Assembly (NCBI GenBank): GCA_030568195.1
Contig: JAJLTO010000001.1
Coordinates: 1,054,001 to 1,118,000 of the forward strand
From: Dipodascopsis uninucleata var. uninucleata
Lineage: Eukaryota; Ascomycota; Lipomycetes; Lipomycetales; Lipomycetaceae
Length of the DNA: 64,000 nucleotides
Direction of reading: 5' to 3'
Positions 1 to 12,351 of this stretch are shown in pieces (the first letter of the stretch is position 1; every line of letters begins with the position of its first letter). Below the pieces are notes generated by a model that was given only the letters and a program-made list of their open reading frames with translations, was not told the DNA's origin and did not search any database. Made by a program: the position numbers and the translations under genes.

Positions 1-1362
1 CGCTGGTTCTGGACACGTCCAACGTGTGGTACAGCATCAACAATCAATGAATTTAACGAGCGTTAACGCCAATAATAAAAACGGCTCTACGACTAGTGCA
101 ATAGCCTCAACCTCAGGAAAGTCGATGTCAACCGCTCTGCAAGAGTCTTCCAATGCGTCAGGAGATGCAACCGGAGCAGGCAGGAGGAAGAGACGCAAGC
201 GTGGTCGCTCAAAGAAAAATGATGTACTATTTTCTCCTTGTATTTGCTGCTATAAGTTTCTGGCTTGCTGCTTGTATTTCCCTTGGACTAACATGTAATC
301 TTTACAGGACTCTGATACAGATGAGGGATTTTCCTTCGAGGGTATGAAAACTAAATCTGGTCGAAAGGTTCATAAACCTCAGACATTTGATGCTATAGAT
401 GTACTTCCAGACAGTAAGTGGCAATTTGCAGTTACCTCTGATTTCAAATAATCGAGCATTACCTAACGTATTTTTGCTGTTTTGATCTACAAGATAAGCG
501 ACGCTCTCTAAGGCAGCGAAGAGATTTGCAGACTTGTAGGATATGTCTTCGAGGTCACAGTCCTGATTCAAATCTGATTGTATTCTGTGATGGATGCAAC
601 GATCCGTATCATCAATTATGTCACGATCCTCCTATTGATCGAGTGTTCATTCAAATAGCTGAAGCTCAATGGTTTTGTGCTCAGTGCCAATCAAAAATGT
701 CCGAACGGCCGTTACAAACGGGCTTGTCGGGTCAAAATCTAAGCGAGACAGAGGTATGCATACTCAGTAAATGCGCCCGCTGATAAATGTAAACTGACAA
801 TATCCATATAGAAGCGAACTTATTTACTCTCGCTGCCGGTTAAGCAGCTCGTTGAATTAATTTTAATGTGCGAGAGAGAGCATCCTGATCTAAAGATATA
901 CTCTCCTAATATAAAAAATCCTATTAAAGCTTCAACTTCTAGTGATAGTTCACAGCTACTGCCTAAACAGAAGAAGGTAGTCCTAGATGTATGTTATTTT
1001 CAATTGATGCTGTCCTATATATCGTTGTGTTACATAAACAGGTTAACATTTACTAGGACGTCACTCCTCTACCGGGAGCTGGTTCACAAATTGGTCAACC
1101 ATCGGAAGCAGATATGCAATATATGCTAGATGATAACAACACAGTGTTCAGTCACAAGATATATGATATGCCTAATATAAATCTACCTCAACAACCACAG
1201 CAGATGCAAATGTCTCCAAATAATTTCCATCAACAGCAATACCAGCTCTCGCCGCATCAGCAACAGCAGCAACCGTATCAAATAAATCCTCCATACGATC
1301 TGTATCAATGTGCTCCCACACACCCACAAGCTATAGGACAAAATCTATATATTAATTCCTAA
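1..1362 (+). CDS. PHD zinc-finger protein (5' end cut by window edge)
   Basis: Likely a chromatin reader or histone-modifier-associated protein, although the exact family member is not identified. Modelled exons are <1-223, 308-413, 494-753, 812-988 and 1057-1362 (TAA stop). All junctions keep phase, and branch-like ACTAAC or CTGAC precedes the acceptors. The reading frame is open back to base 1, so the start lies outside the window. The N-terminal part is Ser/Asn-rich and ends in a basic cluster (GRRKRRKRGRSKK), probably a nuclear localisation signal. Exon 3 encodes a complete C4HC3 PHD finger: CRIC, FCDGC, YHQLC and WFCAQC are all present. Exon 4 carries the conserved-looking segment LSLPVKQLVELILMCE. 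The last exon is rich in Gln and Pro, with short poly-Gln runs at about 1189-1285. The first intron has a weak donor (GTACTA), so exon 1 is the least certain. The gene converges on HIR3, with 277 bp between stop codons. Confidence 0.85.
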
Positions 1363-1639
1363 AGTTTTCATTCATTCACTTATGCTATATCGTCTTATAG
1401 AAAGTCGAGCGGATTGTAAGTTAGATATGAGATTCATCTTATAGTGTATATAACTGGAGTAAAGGAATTAGAATCTGGATTTTTCTTGTATACAACGCCA
1501 ATAAACTTAAATGTAATATAGTACTGTATTTACGTCTGTTATATATATATTTCAATCAAATTATTAAAAAATCATTCGTTCAGACGATTCACTATTAAAT
1601 AAAATACATTTTCAATGATGTGTATCATCTGACCTCGAA

Positions 1640-4600
1640 CTAATCGTTTTCCTCGGTATTCTTGCTTGTGCTCTCGCGATCATCTTCGTCAACTCTAGTT
1701 CCTGCTTCTTGAGATGGTTTAGAAGAATCTGACGTCTTTGTGGCTGTCTTTTCATTTTGTTCGTTACCTTCTTTAAGATCTTCACCATCGACTGAACTAG
1801 CAGTAGCAGTAGGTTTATCTGGTTTAACGACAGATTTATCTTTAGCAGCAATTGCCTTCTCTTTAGCTTCTGCGGCGATAAATGGCTTCAGAAGAGCATT
1901 TGCCTTTGAAAGCACCTCTTTGCGTGTAACCCTTGCTGTTCTCGCTTTCACAGGAGGCACAGGAGTGCTAGCTTCTGTACCAGCAAAGGATGATGGAGTA
2001 TTTGCTGCACTCTCAGTAGCTGTGACTCTAGAGTTCATACTAGACTCGTTAGGCTCAGACTCTGTTTCTTTTTTCGCACTGATGTCTCCCGCTAAACTTG
2101 CTTTGGACTCGTCAAATTCTCGTAACTCGGCTTTTTGCTTCGCGTACTCTTCCTCTAGCTGAGGTAATTGATAAAAGAGCTTAACATAGATACTACCAAA
2201 AACATCTTCCATACCTGCAGTAGGTGCTAGGGCAGCATTAAGCCTCCTAAGCTCAGAAGTTTCGTGGAGATATTTCACTAATGTTGGAGGCGGCCGAAGG
2301 CTCATACAAATTTGTTCAAGTTGGGATGCTCTGTTGAAAAAATCGTCTACAGGCATTGAAGCCAATGAAGTTTCCATATATCTCTCAGGCACTTCTGATA
2401 GATTGCGAAGTGTGGATAATATTGCTTTACATATATGCTCCCAAAGTTCTGTATGTCGTATAGTGACAGTTGTAAGTCTTCTCAACTTTTTGGCTATCAC
2501 ATTCAGTGTTGTAATATCATTCGTCTTCTCAAGAAGGTCAACATAATAGCATGTGTAAGAATAGGCATACACAAAATGCCTTCCAGCACGCTCAAATTCT
2601 GGTCTCCAGATAGTTAGATAAGATTTTGCAGCTCTCAAAGCGAAGAAGCCAGCAATTTCTTCTCTGGCTTTCTCGACTTCATCAAGACCCCTTTCCAAAA
2701 TAGTTGCTATACGATAAGTCGGCCTATGATGCCAATGTTTCTTATCTGCCGATCGTAGACGGTTTAACATTTCTATTAGAAGCTCAAACAACTGTTTTTT
2801 GGATGTTATAGGTTGCTCAGATTCTTTGTAGTATGACGTTTTTGGAAGATATTCCAATGCAACTTCTAACGTAATTGATCCTTTCATGAAGTACTTGAAT
2901 ACAGAGGAGATTAGCTTGTAATGGGGCTCAAATATTGGATCGCCTTGACTTGATTTTTCTGGAACACAGCTTATTGATCGCACATAGCAGTCCAATACTT
3001 CCAAAGCATCAGCACCAAGCTTGCCAAGGCATTTGCCCTCCATGTAATGATTTTTCCATCCTCCACGATCGACACATTTGGCCATATGAAACATATGAAG
3101 CGACAGCTTAATAGCAGTTGTGCTCTTAAGTTCTGGATGCCTTGGCTTGCTGTACATTCCAGTCGAACCACTGAAGTGCCTCTCAAATTCTTCTACGTGG
3201 AAAGCTTCCATTTCCATGGGTGCTCTAGCTGATGAATATAACTCATAGCCAAAATCAGTCCAGAAGGTAGCTAATATACTCTTTGGAGGTATTATGGTAT
3301 CTTGACGAAGATAGAGACTAGTTGCGACACTGTAGCAAAGAATAGCTCGCCTCTGCGTAGCACCTATGGACTTCCTATATTCTGAATTCAATTTTTCGGC
3401 ACTCCATGTCATGTCATCTTCTGCTTGGGCATCGTATGTCTGTGCCAGTCCGTACCACGACTCAAATCGATTTGTATTACAAACCAGATCATGCTTAAAA
3501 TATCTGATAGCATAGTCTAGATCTTCTGTACGACCAGCCATAGTTCGCTTACGTGAGCGATACTGTGTTAAATACACCTGTCCTTGTAAAAAATACAAAC
3601 CAATCATCGCTACTTTCGCATAATCAGACTTGACTTTGATTGTCGATAAACATTCCTCACCCCTAATCGATCTTTTCAGAATCAGAGGATCAAGGGATTG
3701 ATTCAAAAAGCTCTCTAAGACACTCTGATTATAATAGATAGAAGTTTGGTCTCGCCTTGGTACTCCAATTACTTCGCAAAACTTATCGAGAGCAACCTTC
3801 ATATCAGAGCGTGGCAATGTCTGTGAATTTCTCTTCCGAAGAGCCATGGCCATTATAAATTGAACCAACTCCAGCGCATTTGGGCGATCGAGAGAGCCAG
3901 GTGTTGTCTTATGATCATATGGAAAGAATAATTCATTTCCAAGAGCAAGTCCGAATCTGCAATGAAGACATTGGAGCATCTCATTCTCAGATTCAGGAGA
4001 ATCAATTCTGATAAGTTCACTCTGAAGCAACTTTAGGAAAGCACCATCAGATAAAGAACAGCAAGCTCGAGTGCCAAGTTCTTCATGCAGCACATATAAC
4101 AGTTGAAGGCATTTTTCTGCACGTTCACTATCGGATAATGTACTAATAAGACGCGTAGAGTAGCATACATATACTATACACCACGACTGTACTAACATTT
4201 CATGCATCTTATTCACTGACTTATTGTAGACTTTCGTTTCTTTGACCGTAATATTGTTGTTTACAAGATTATCTTCATGCACCATACAGACATGAAGTAA
4301 TCGAAGTAAAGTGAAAAGATATGATACGACTTCATTTAACTTGCTGTCTGATAATGTAGCTAAGTACTGACTATCTTTTAAGCAATACTCAGATGTCGTG
4401 AGAAGTGTATCCTGCAATAAATATAGCGAGCGGTATAACGTAAATATCCTTTGTGACTGTCCTAATTTAAGATACTCTTCAGATGAAAGATCTTTCATGA
4501 CCAATGATAACGAAATTGGTAAGCATTCAAAAGCTTTATTTGATTCATTCAGCTCTGCATAACCTTTTCTTAGCAAAGACCATAAAAACAGTCTGAACTC

Positions 4601-7137
4601 CAAAGATGCGTTCCGAATGAATTGCTCCATAATTTCGAAGTCCACATCAACCGAGATATCTCTAGAATCAGATCTTTGAAGAATTGCCTCTAACATCTGG
4701 ACGTTTTTTTGCGCATCCTGATCTAAATTTTGACAAATATCCGAAAAAACCGATGAAGCATGAAGTTTCGACATCTGCATTGATACTCCTTGTGATGAGA
4801 TTTCTGGGATATATGCAGTATTTGGCAGATAAATGATATGATTTGGATACTCCAAGAGCAGTTCCATAAATCCATTGAAGAGTTCTAGTAATTCTTCATG
4901 TGATGTACCAATAGCTTTTTTATGAATAATCGTGGTCCATTCGTATCTGAGTCTGAGATCTCCAATATGCTGCTCTGACGAGTCTTCAACCAGACAGCTA
5001 ATGTCCATTAAAAACTCTCGCCATCGCTCCAACTGATCTGCTTTAACGGCAATCTTCTGTTGAGCCTTTTGATTAAAACCAACAGAACTTTGGATTTCAT
5101 CAATATAAATATTCAGAAGAAGCTCATATATCGATTCTGTCAGCTTCAAGTATCTTACTATAGCATCCTGGCCGTCATTTTTCACAGTGAACACAATGTG
5201 CTGATAAAGAGCATCTAGATACAAAGGGAGCATGTCTTCTATGACACCTATTAAAGATTCAGGAAACTTGTATTTTAAAAAGAGATCGACATTGTCTTCT
5301 TGGGGCAGTAAAAGCTTCAGAAGAAACTGTAGGCATGAGTCATCGATAGTTAATAGACTATTATTAATTAGACTGATAAAACTTTGTAGTCCTTTACTAT
5401 CCGGTAGATTGTTGCTGTGTTTTGTTACACTTTTTACCATAGCCATGTCTACCATTCGTGATACATTAGCCGAAGAATTCGATATCCCCTCTCCTTTTAA
5501 TAGAAGATTACCGTTGCTGTCTTTCCATTCTTGAAGACTAGACAGCAAATCCCTGAGAGGCTGATCTTGCTCCCTGAAATCTTCAGAAATATTATCGTCA
5601 TCAGAATCAACGAGAATCAATTTTGCAATGTTGCCAAATTTAAAATTAAATGGTGCAAATATTTTATCGATCTGGTCAAAAAACTCATTATCTTCTGTTG
5701 ATTCTTGTACAGCTTGCTCTTCAACTCGTGCTCTCACTCGCTTACTGGATCTTGCTCCTATCAATTCTTCACCAAAAGACCTTCTTTTCCTCCTACGAGA
5801 ATTAGCTCTATCATCAGATCCGGCTTCTATCGTCGTATCATCTTCGGGAACAGATTCTTGCCGATTTTCAGAACTGGATACTTCTTCTGATGATGCCTCA
5901 GGCTCCTGCGCTTCAGGTATCTTGATCAAGAGAACAATCTGCGAGTTCAAGTCATCGCCATCACTAGTGTCTTCTGCAAGTTCTATTAAATTCTCTCCAA
6001 GAGTGGTCCAATCTAAACTATCTAGCTCAATCTCCAAAGGCTCTTGATGATCCTCATTCAAGGCACGCGATAACTGTATTTCCTCTCTTACAAGTGACTG
6101 TAACCACACGGGAGTATTTGAGTAGTTTTCAATATACCTTGTAACCGATTCATTATATTTTTTCCCCCTAATAAAATCAAATATAGGAAGGTTCAGTGTG
6201 TTATTATCGCCCAGGTCCTCTAGAATCTGAAAAATTTGTTAACAGCAAAATTTATGTATATTATTGAAATTAAATATTCACCTTTCTGAGACCCCATAGT
6301 CCTGCGATATCATCGATACCTAAAGCCATCTTTGACTCCAAGTAATCATTAGCACCAACTATTCTGCTATTTATAACACATTCCAGCGCAAATCTATGAA
6401 GCCGCCTGAGATTTAGTGCTGATACATATGAAGCAATCTTTAACCAAAAATCTGAGTCTCCAGACTCGTGTATCATAGCCTCCGCAAATTCCGCGATTCC
6501 CTGGGTCAGTCGTTCGTTGAGATCAGATATCTCTAGAGAGGTATGGTTTGATTTGATCCAGTTTAATACAAGCTCCCCATGATTTTTATACGCTAAATAT
6601 TTGAGACTATGAACTGATGGCGGAATATTTCCAGTCTTGAACAAAATAAAAAAGTTAGGCCAGAGTCTCAACTCTTTTCAGCAGAATTTCACGCCATGAT
6701 ATATATAACTTACGAGATCTACTGAGAAAATCTCCACCTTGAATAGTTCATTGTATGTTTTAGATGCTTGATCCCACTTTTGCTCGTACTGCTCCGTCAA
6801 TGCCTTCTGGAAAATCTTGAAGGCCTCCTCTACCTATATTTGATGTCAAACCCAGTGATCGTGTTAACAGTACTCTCTTATCGATACAAGAGCTAGAAAG
6901 AGCTAGAAGCTGTATAAATATACCTGAACCTCTCTAATCCGCTCTTCGCTCTCCGCCTGTTCGTCGTCTTCAACATTCAGCGCTGTAAACGATGCCTAAA
7001 TGATGATGTAACAGTGCCCCATGGTACTAAGTGTCAGTCTAATTCCATGCAACCTTGATATTTATCGAATGGCAAATTGCTCGTTAGAAAACTATTAGCC
7101 ACAATACACTTACTGCCGTAGCCTTTTCTAGAGACAT
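1640..7137 (-). CDS. HIR3: Hir3/CABIN1-type subunit of the HIR histone chaperone complex
   Basis: Scaffold subunit of the HIR complex, which deposits H3-H4 independently of replication and represses histone genes in the nucleus. Modelled exons on the minus strand are 7114-7137, 6924-6995, 6714-6833, 6282-6635 and 1640-6226. All introns fall in phase 0, giving about 1718 aa, close to the usual 1600-1700 aa of fungal Hir3. The start MSLEKATA joins to ASFTALNVEDDEQ, the typical Hir3 N-terminus, followed by a TPR-like helix (EEAFKIFQKALTEQYEQKWD). The rest is long alpha-helical repeat sequence. An acidic then basic segment around residues 310-345 contains RRRKRR, a probable nuclear signal. The last 150 or so residues are Lys/Glu/Ser-rich and low in complexity. 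The first exon is only 24 nt, but it has a clean GTAAGTG donor. Identity is inferred from the N-terminal signature, length and repeat character. Confidence 0.88.
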
Positions 7138-8000
7138 GTTAGAGATGCGCTTGATATCACAAATTGGATGTACATCACACAGTAAGAAAAGAAGTTTTAC
7201 GCTACAGAGGAGCTATTTGCTTATGATCTGTACATATATATCAACATCTAATACTCAAAAAGCACTAATATTTACCCGGTTTATTAGCCGCACATATTCA
7301 GAATCGGTTTTCACGAGAACTGAAATAGACGTATGGTTTAGGGGATATTAAGAATATTGAATCACAAACCTTTTTAAAATAGATTAAAATAGTAAGATGG
7401 GATGAAGTACTCTCTGTAGGAGACGTGCATAAGGAAACTGTCTCTCAACTCAACCGATAATGAAATGATTGAACCACTAATAAGATAATAGAATTTCCTT
7501 CTTCAAAGAATTCTAGAACCATGTTTGGACTAGTGAAATAAGATATTCCAGTATATTCGTTCATGTCTGTATTCTTAGTATTACGCATCTGTCGGTGGCT
7601 GGGATGTGAAAGCTGGAGGCTGGGCATTAAATAGGAAAGCGTCTCTTATGGGCTAAACACGGCTTAAAGTGTATAGTTTCCAGCAATGTTCTTATTGCAA
7701 GCGATGCGCCAACTATTTTCTACCTATAGAACACTATATAAATAGCTTAAAAATAATAGCGAAGGACTATACTAGTTATTTAGGTTTCCATGCTGCAAAA
7801 AGGCGGACTGATCACGGAGAGTTATTAACTGATGGTATCTTGGTATACAAAAACGATTACAATATATATTACCCGTGAAGCTCCAAATCTCCTTATCCTT
7901 TACGATTTAGCTCACATCTGTTATAAATGAGAGATTGATCCTTACTATGATAATAAAGCCCTACTTGTCGGGAAATATATAACTTGGTGCGATATATAAG
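7138..8000. promoter_or_regulatory. Divergent intergenic region between HIR3 and the membrane-protein gene
   Basis: 863 bp of AT-rich DNA holding the promoters of two divergent genes. Short open frames here have no coding character. A TATA-like run (tatataactt, gatatataag) lies just upstream of the ATG at 8001. No specific operator was recognised. Confidence 0.5.
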
Positions 8001-10536
8001 ATGGTGCGTCAGATATCTGGGCCCTATCTCGATCCCGGATCCAGGATAAACGTCCGCGATGACGATGACTATAGTGATATAATGATATCGCCACCCAAGA
8101 ATGATCTACACATGAGTAAAGCCGTACATATAGGCGAAAGTGTTTACACTGATGAAACTATATCTGTATCTTCTGGTGGTTTAAGTGACGCCTATAGCTC
8201 TCTAACAGAACTGAGTCATCGAGGGAATAAACATCACGAACACTTATTTAGTGACGTTGCTCAACAGAACATGGACGAAGGAGACAGCTCAAATCGATCA
8301 GCCACTCATGGAAAGCTTTGCGTTCTACAAAAAGGATCTCTGCCTGCATTAGACCAGCCTCAAGGATTCATCTCTGAAGAACAAGGAATCGAGCGAGAGA
8401 GAGAGATTATCTGTCAAGAGCGTGCTAAATGTTTGAAGGGGCAGGCAGAGAGAACGCATCGCCCCCGCAGAAGAGACATATCTTTACCATCCAAGAAATT
8501 CTCGTACGATGACGACTCAGAAAAAGAAAATCATAAATTTGATAAGGTAGAACTTGTATTTACGCCTCGTCGCCCCTCAGAGCAACTTATCTCATCGATT
8601 TGGAAGCGGACATTCCATAGAACATTTTCAGCACCACCGAAACACGTGCAAAATTTGTTAGCAACAGAAATAGCAGAAGATAATATCGAATCGCTTCAGA
8701 AGGACCAAGGTGACATATTAGCGTTTAAGCATTCTAATTGGCTCGCTCAGGAGGATTCTGAAGAGAGCCTGACTGGATATGATACGGATGAGCGACGAAG
8801 GAGGCGTCGTCACAGACGCAAAAAAAGGCAACAAGAGCTTTTAAAAATACTTGAACCACAAAGCGAGCAAAGTCAACACCGGGAACAACTATATGAAACC
8901 AGTGAATTACCTTCCCGAAGCAACTCACCAACTCCAACAATAGGAGGGGATAGTTTTGAAATGAGAATCCGATCATCGCAAGAGTCTCCAAAATCATCAT
9001 TACCTTATCCAAGTAATTCCGATACGACTATAAAATCCCTATTGGAAGACGAAGAAGAAGAAGAAGAAGAAGAGGGAGATAATGATGAACAATTTTACAT
9101 ATCTGAGCAAGATTTGAGAACTCAAATTGAAATAGAGGTCCGAAAAATGATGGAAGAGGGTGAGCCTAGAAAAATAGTATCTAGAAGAAAAATAAGGACC
9201 AAACAGCATCGAATACTATTACCGCGATTAGAAGTAGATTCAGGATATACTACTTCTGAGTTTGATCAAAATGAAAGTGATTTTGAAAGACACAGAAGCC
9301 TTGTACCAGTCGGCTCTAATATATATAAGCGAAGCTCTAAACAATATGAAGATGAGGTGACTTATCACAGTCCCAGCTCTCTTCCAATTGATATGAATCT
9401 CGAAGGAGAAGTTCTTGATAGACTTGGTGTCAACAGCAAAGAGGAAAGAGGGCGTCGCGGATACAGCCATATGAAAGGTACTTCTACAAAAGAACGTGAA
9501 CGAAACCGGCAGCGTAACCGGCCGCAAGAATTACAGCAATCACGAGTGCCAAAACAAAAGCGCGCTCTCGAAACTTTGGTATTAGTAGGAAATAAAGGCT
9601 CTGAGAAACTCAAACGGCCTGTTCATTCTAGAGTTAAGAATGCAGCACCGGTAAGCAATACGCGGACCAAGAAGTAGAAGGCGAAGACAGTTCTATTGAT
9701 TGTACCGCCATTTACTAACAAGTACTATTGATAAGGGACGAACAGTACCAACAATAAGGAAGAAGAGAACTATACTTCCTGGAACTGTGCTATCTCGTAA
9801 CAGCAGTATATCAGGGTTCAAGAAAAAGTCGATTTCTCTGAAACTTGCTCGGCATGAGGAGACTATAATATCCGATTCTACATGTATATCAAATAAGGAT
9901 AAGGACCCTCTTGCTTCAGCAATCCATAAATCTGGGTCATATAGAGGGAAATATATGAATATGAGTTATGCTACAGCCATTCTAAATAAAATGCTATTCG
10001 GACCGAAGGTAGTAACAAGGCAGCTTAGTATAAGATCGCCGCGAGCTGTGACAGGCATTAGAGAATCTTTATCTAAGCTGCTAATATCCAGGTCTCTAGA
10101 CAGAGAATATTCATTTGAGAGTGATAATAATTCAGCATGTAGCCTATCGAGCTCTCAGACTCCAACTCTGCCTGCTCCTCCGAGAGCTACATGCTGGCAT
10201 ATTTCTGATAGGCTTCTGGAACTTGTGAATCATAATCCTATACTAACAATATTAGCCATTCCCATGAATTTTACATCATTTGTTATGACATTGATTTTAT
10301 TCCCTCCACTGTCCAATCAGTTAAATCCTGATGACTCAAGAATGGCACAAAAAAAGGCACTCAAAGCAACGATTATGGATTTAACAGTTCTAGCTGAAGC
10401 ACTTATAATGATTTGGCTCTTGTATAAGATTTTATTAGTTGTCACATGGATTTATAACTTTCTTAAAATGTTATGTTATCCGGTGGCTGCATTGTTTGAT
10501 TTTTATTCTGAGAATTATGCGACAAGGCGACGGTAA
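8001..10536 (+). CDS. Unrecognised protein with long charged region and two C-terminal membrane helices
   Basis: I do not recognise this family. Exon 1 (8001-9650) and exon 2 (9736-10536) are joined by an 85-nt intron with donor GTAAGC, a TTACTAAC branch and a GATAAG acceptor in phase 0, giving 816 aa. The first 550 residues are hydrophilic and probably disordered. They are rich in Ser, Arg, Glu and Gln, contain Arg clusters (DERRRRRRHRRKKRQQE) and have an acidic run of about 9 Glu near residue 350. The C-terminal 100 residues hold two hydrophobic helices, at about 718-741 and 767-794, separated by a short charged loop (LNPDDSRMAQKKALK). The pattern of a long basic/acidic soluble part and a C-terminal hairpin would suit a tail-anchored nuclear-envelope or ER protein, but that is inference. 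The gene converges on SEH1. The intron is supported by phase and branch site only. Confidence 0.7.
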
Positions 10537-11052
10537 TGAATTGGACACGTCGTTACGCTACTACATACGACAATTTTATTATAATAACATGAATAATATA
10601 TGATATAATAGAACTTTACAGTACCAGTATGCTATAGAAGTGTAAAATTTATAAGATAATCCGATTTATACAGTTAAAACTACTAAATGCGATTGTATAA
10701 AAAAATACTGATAGTAAAATAATAGTGAGTATAAAGATGATATTAGTAACAGATGGTGTGAAACGATACATAATCGAATATGTAACAAAATTGTTATGAG
10801 AAAAATAAGACAACAGAGCAAGCGATTACCTGCCATTGTAGTAAATCGTACTTCGCTTGCCTTTCAATTATACAAATAACATTCATACTTCCTTATCCAG
10901 TGCTAATCGTACATTCGCATCTCTTTTGATTTGCTAAAATAAACAGCAAAACATCTATTTCTCTATATGTAATAGGTATTAATGTGCTAAAATTTAAAAT
11001 TTTTAAGGTAGCCTGAAAGAAGATATTGCTAGAAAAACATTAAAATGGTTTC
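10537..11052. other. Convergent intergenic region, no gene seen
   Basis: 516 bp of AT-rich DNA between two stop codons. It probably holds both 3' UTRs and polyadenylation signals. No open frame or structured repeat is worth naming. Confidence 0.6.
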
Positions 11053-12351
11053 TTACTCTCCTTTACCGTCAACGCTGCTACTGACTTGCTGTTGTTCTGC
11101 GGATACTACAGCCATACATTCAAAATTTCCTTTATACGTAGCCTTCCAAAATCTGACGCGTCCATCGTCTCCGGATGAGCTCAAAACAGTTCCCGAGTAG
11201 TTCCAAGAAACTTTCCATACTTCACTCTTATGATCGTCAAATTGATTTAAAAGTTCAACATCATACTCTACATTGTCGTCCACATTATTGTTATTCAAGT
11301 CATTTTCATGAGTCGCAGAATCCACGTTGTCCGAGAACTTCAGACGACTCCGTCTTTTCTTTAAGGTGAGCTTAAAGATTCTGACCCAGCCATCCTTACA
11401 AGCAGTTGCTATCAACTCGTATCTTCCTCCAGCACCAGTGCTACTGGCCCATGAAACGTCACGAACAATATCTGTGTGTCCAGTAAGTTCCTCTCGCAAT
11501 ACGTAATCATATGGCTTACCCGATGGCCGTCTCCTGTAAACGAAAACACGAGACATAGCAGATACAACGAACTGTTCTAGAGGACTCTCACTTATAGCGA
11601 GTTGATCAATTCTAGGCATATCACTAGTCATGTCCATATTATCAGAATTCATATTATCAAAGCGATCTACTCCTCCAGATGTAGATATAACGCCCGTTGA
11701 ACACCAATCTACCGCGAAATCGCCCTGGAAATCACGCGATGCTAGACCTTTGTCAGCTCCAACATCAGCTTCAAATGCAAGATGCCACTGTTTCAAATCA
11801 GAAGGATCAGCAGCATGATACACCCTGACACGGGCATCTGTACCTATAGAAGCAATCTTCAGACCATGCGAAGCGTGTTTCGCAAACGACACTTGGTGAA
11901 CTGGTCCTCCGGAGTCGGAAAGAGTAGCAATTCTGAAGAAATTTATTCCTTCATAGTCAGCACTGAATATCTGAACTGTCTGGTCTTCTGAACATGAAGC
12001 AATTATTACGCCGTATTGCGGAGGTGAGAACGCTAAACTAAAAATATTTGCTTCATGAGCCTTAAATGCCTTCAACAAGGTCCAGCCCCCATTCTGATTT
12101 TGCGCGAACACACGAATATGTTGATCCGATGAACAGGTTGCTAGTAGCCGGCCATAATGGTCTGGTGAAAGTCAGTAAATAAACACTACCTGAATATTGG
12201 AATATAATCCAACAGGCCAAAGTTCCAGTCATGCGCGCGAAATAACTGGCCTGTCATATACTCAGCTAAAAGATATCGGAAACATACCATATGCAATATC
12301 GTGGATCAGGTCTTCGTGTCCTGTCACAAATGAACTTATTGGATGTGACAT
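11053..12351 (-). CDS. SEH1: Nucleoporin Seh1, WD40 protein
   Basis: Beta-propeller subunit of the Nup84/Nup107 Y-complex of the nuclear pore; in fungi it is also part of the SEA (GATOR2-like) complex on the vacuole. Exons are 12288-12351 and 11053-12161, with a 126-nt intron splitting an Asp codon, giving 390 aa. The N-terminus MSHPISSFVTGHEDLIHDIAY joins directly to DHYGRLLATCSSDQHIRVF, which is the family's highly conserved opening blade. Further WD repeats follow, for example KAFKAHEANIFSLAFSP, REELTGHTDIVRDVSWA and DDHKSEVWKVSWNYSGTVL with SSGDDGRVRFWKA. A 30-residue Asn/Asp-rich insert (around ENDLNNNNVDDNVEYD) interrupts the propeller. The length is slightly above the usual 350 aa. The ATG at 12351 is chosen because it gives the canonical N-terminus. 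Confidence 0.93.

Noticed and set aside
1740-2162. Plus-strand open frames overlapping HIR3 and other large genes
   Set aside because: They are antisense shadows of well-supported coding exons.
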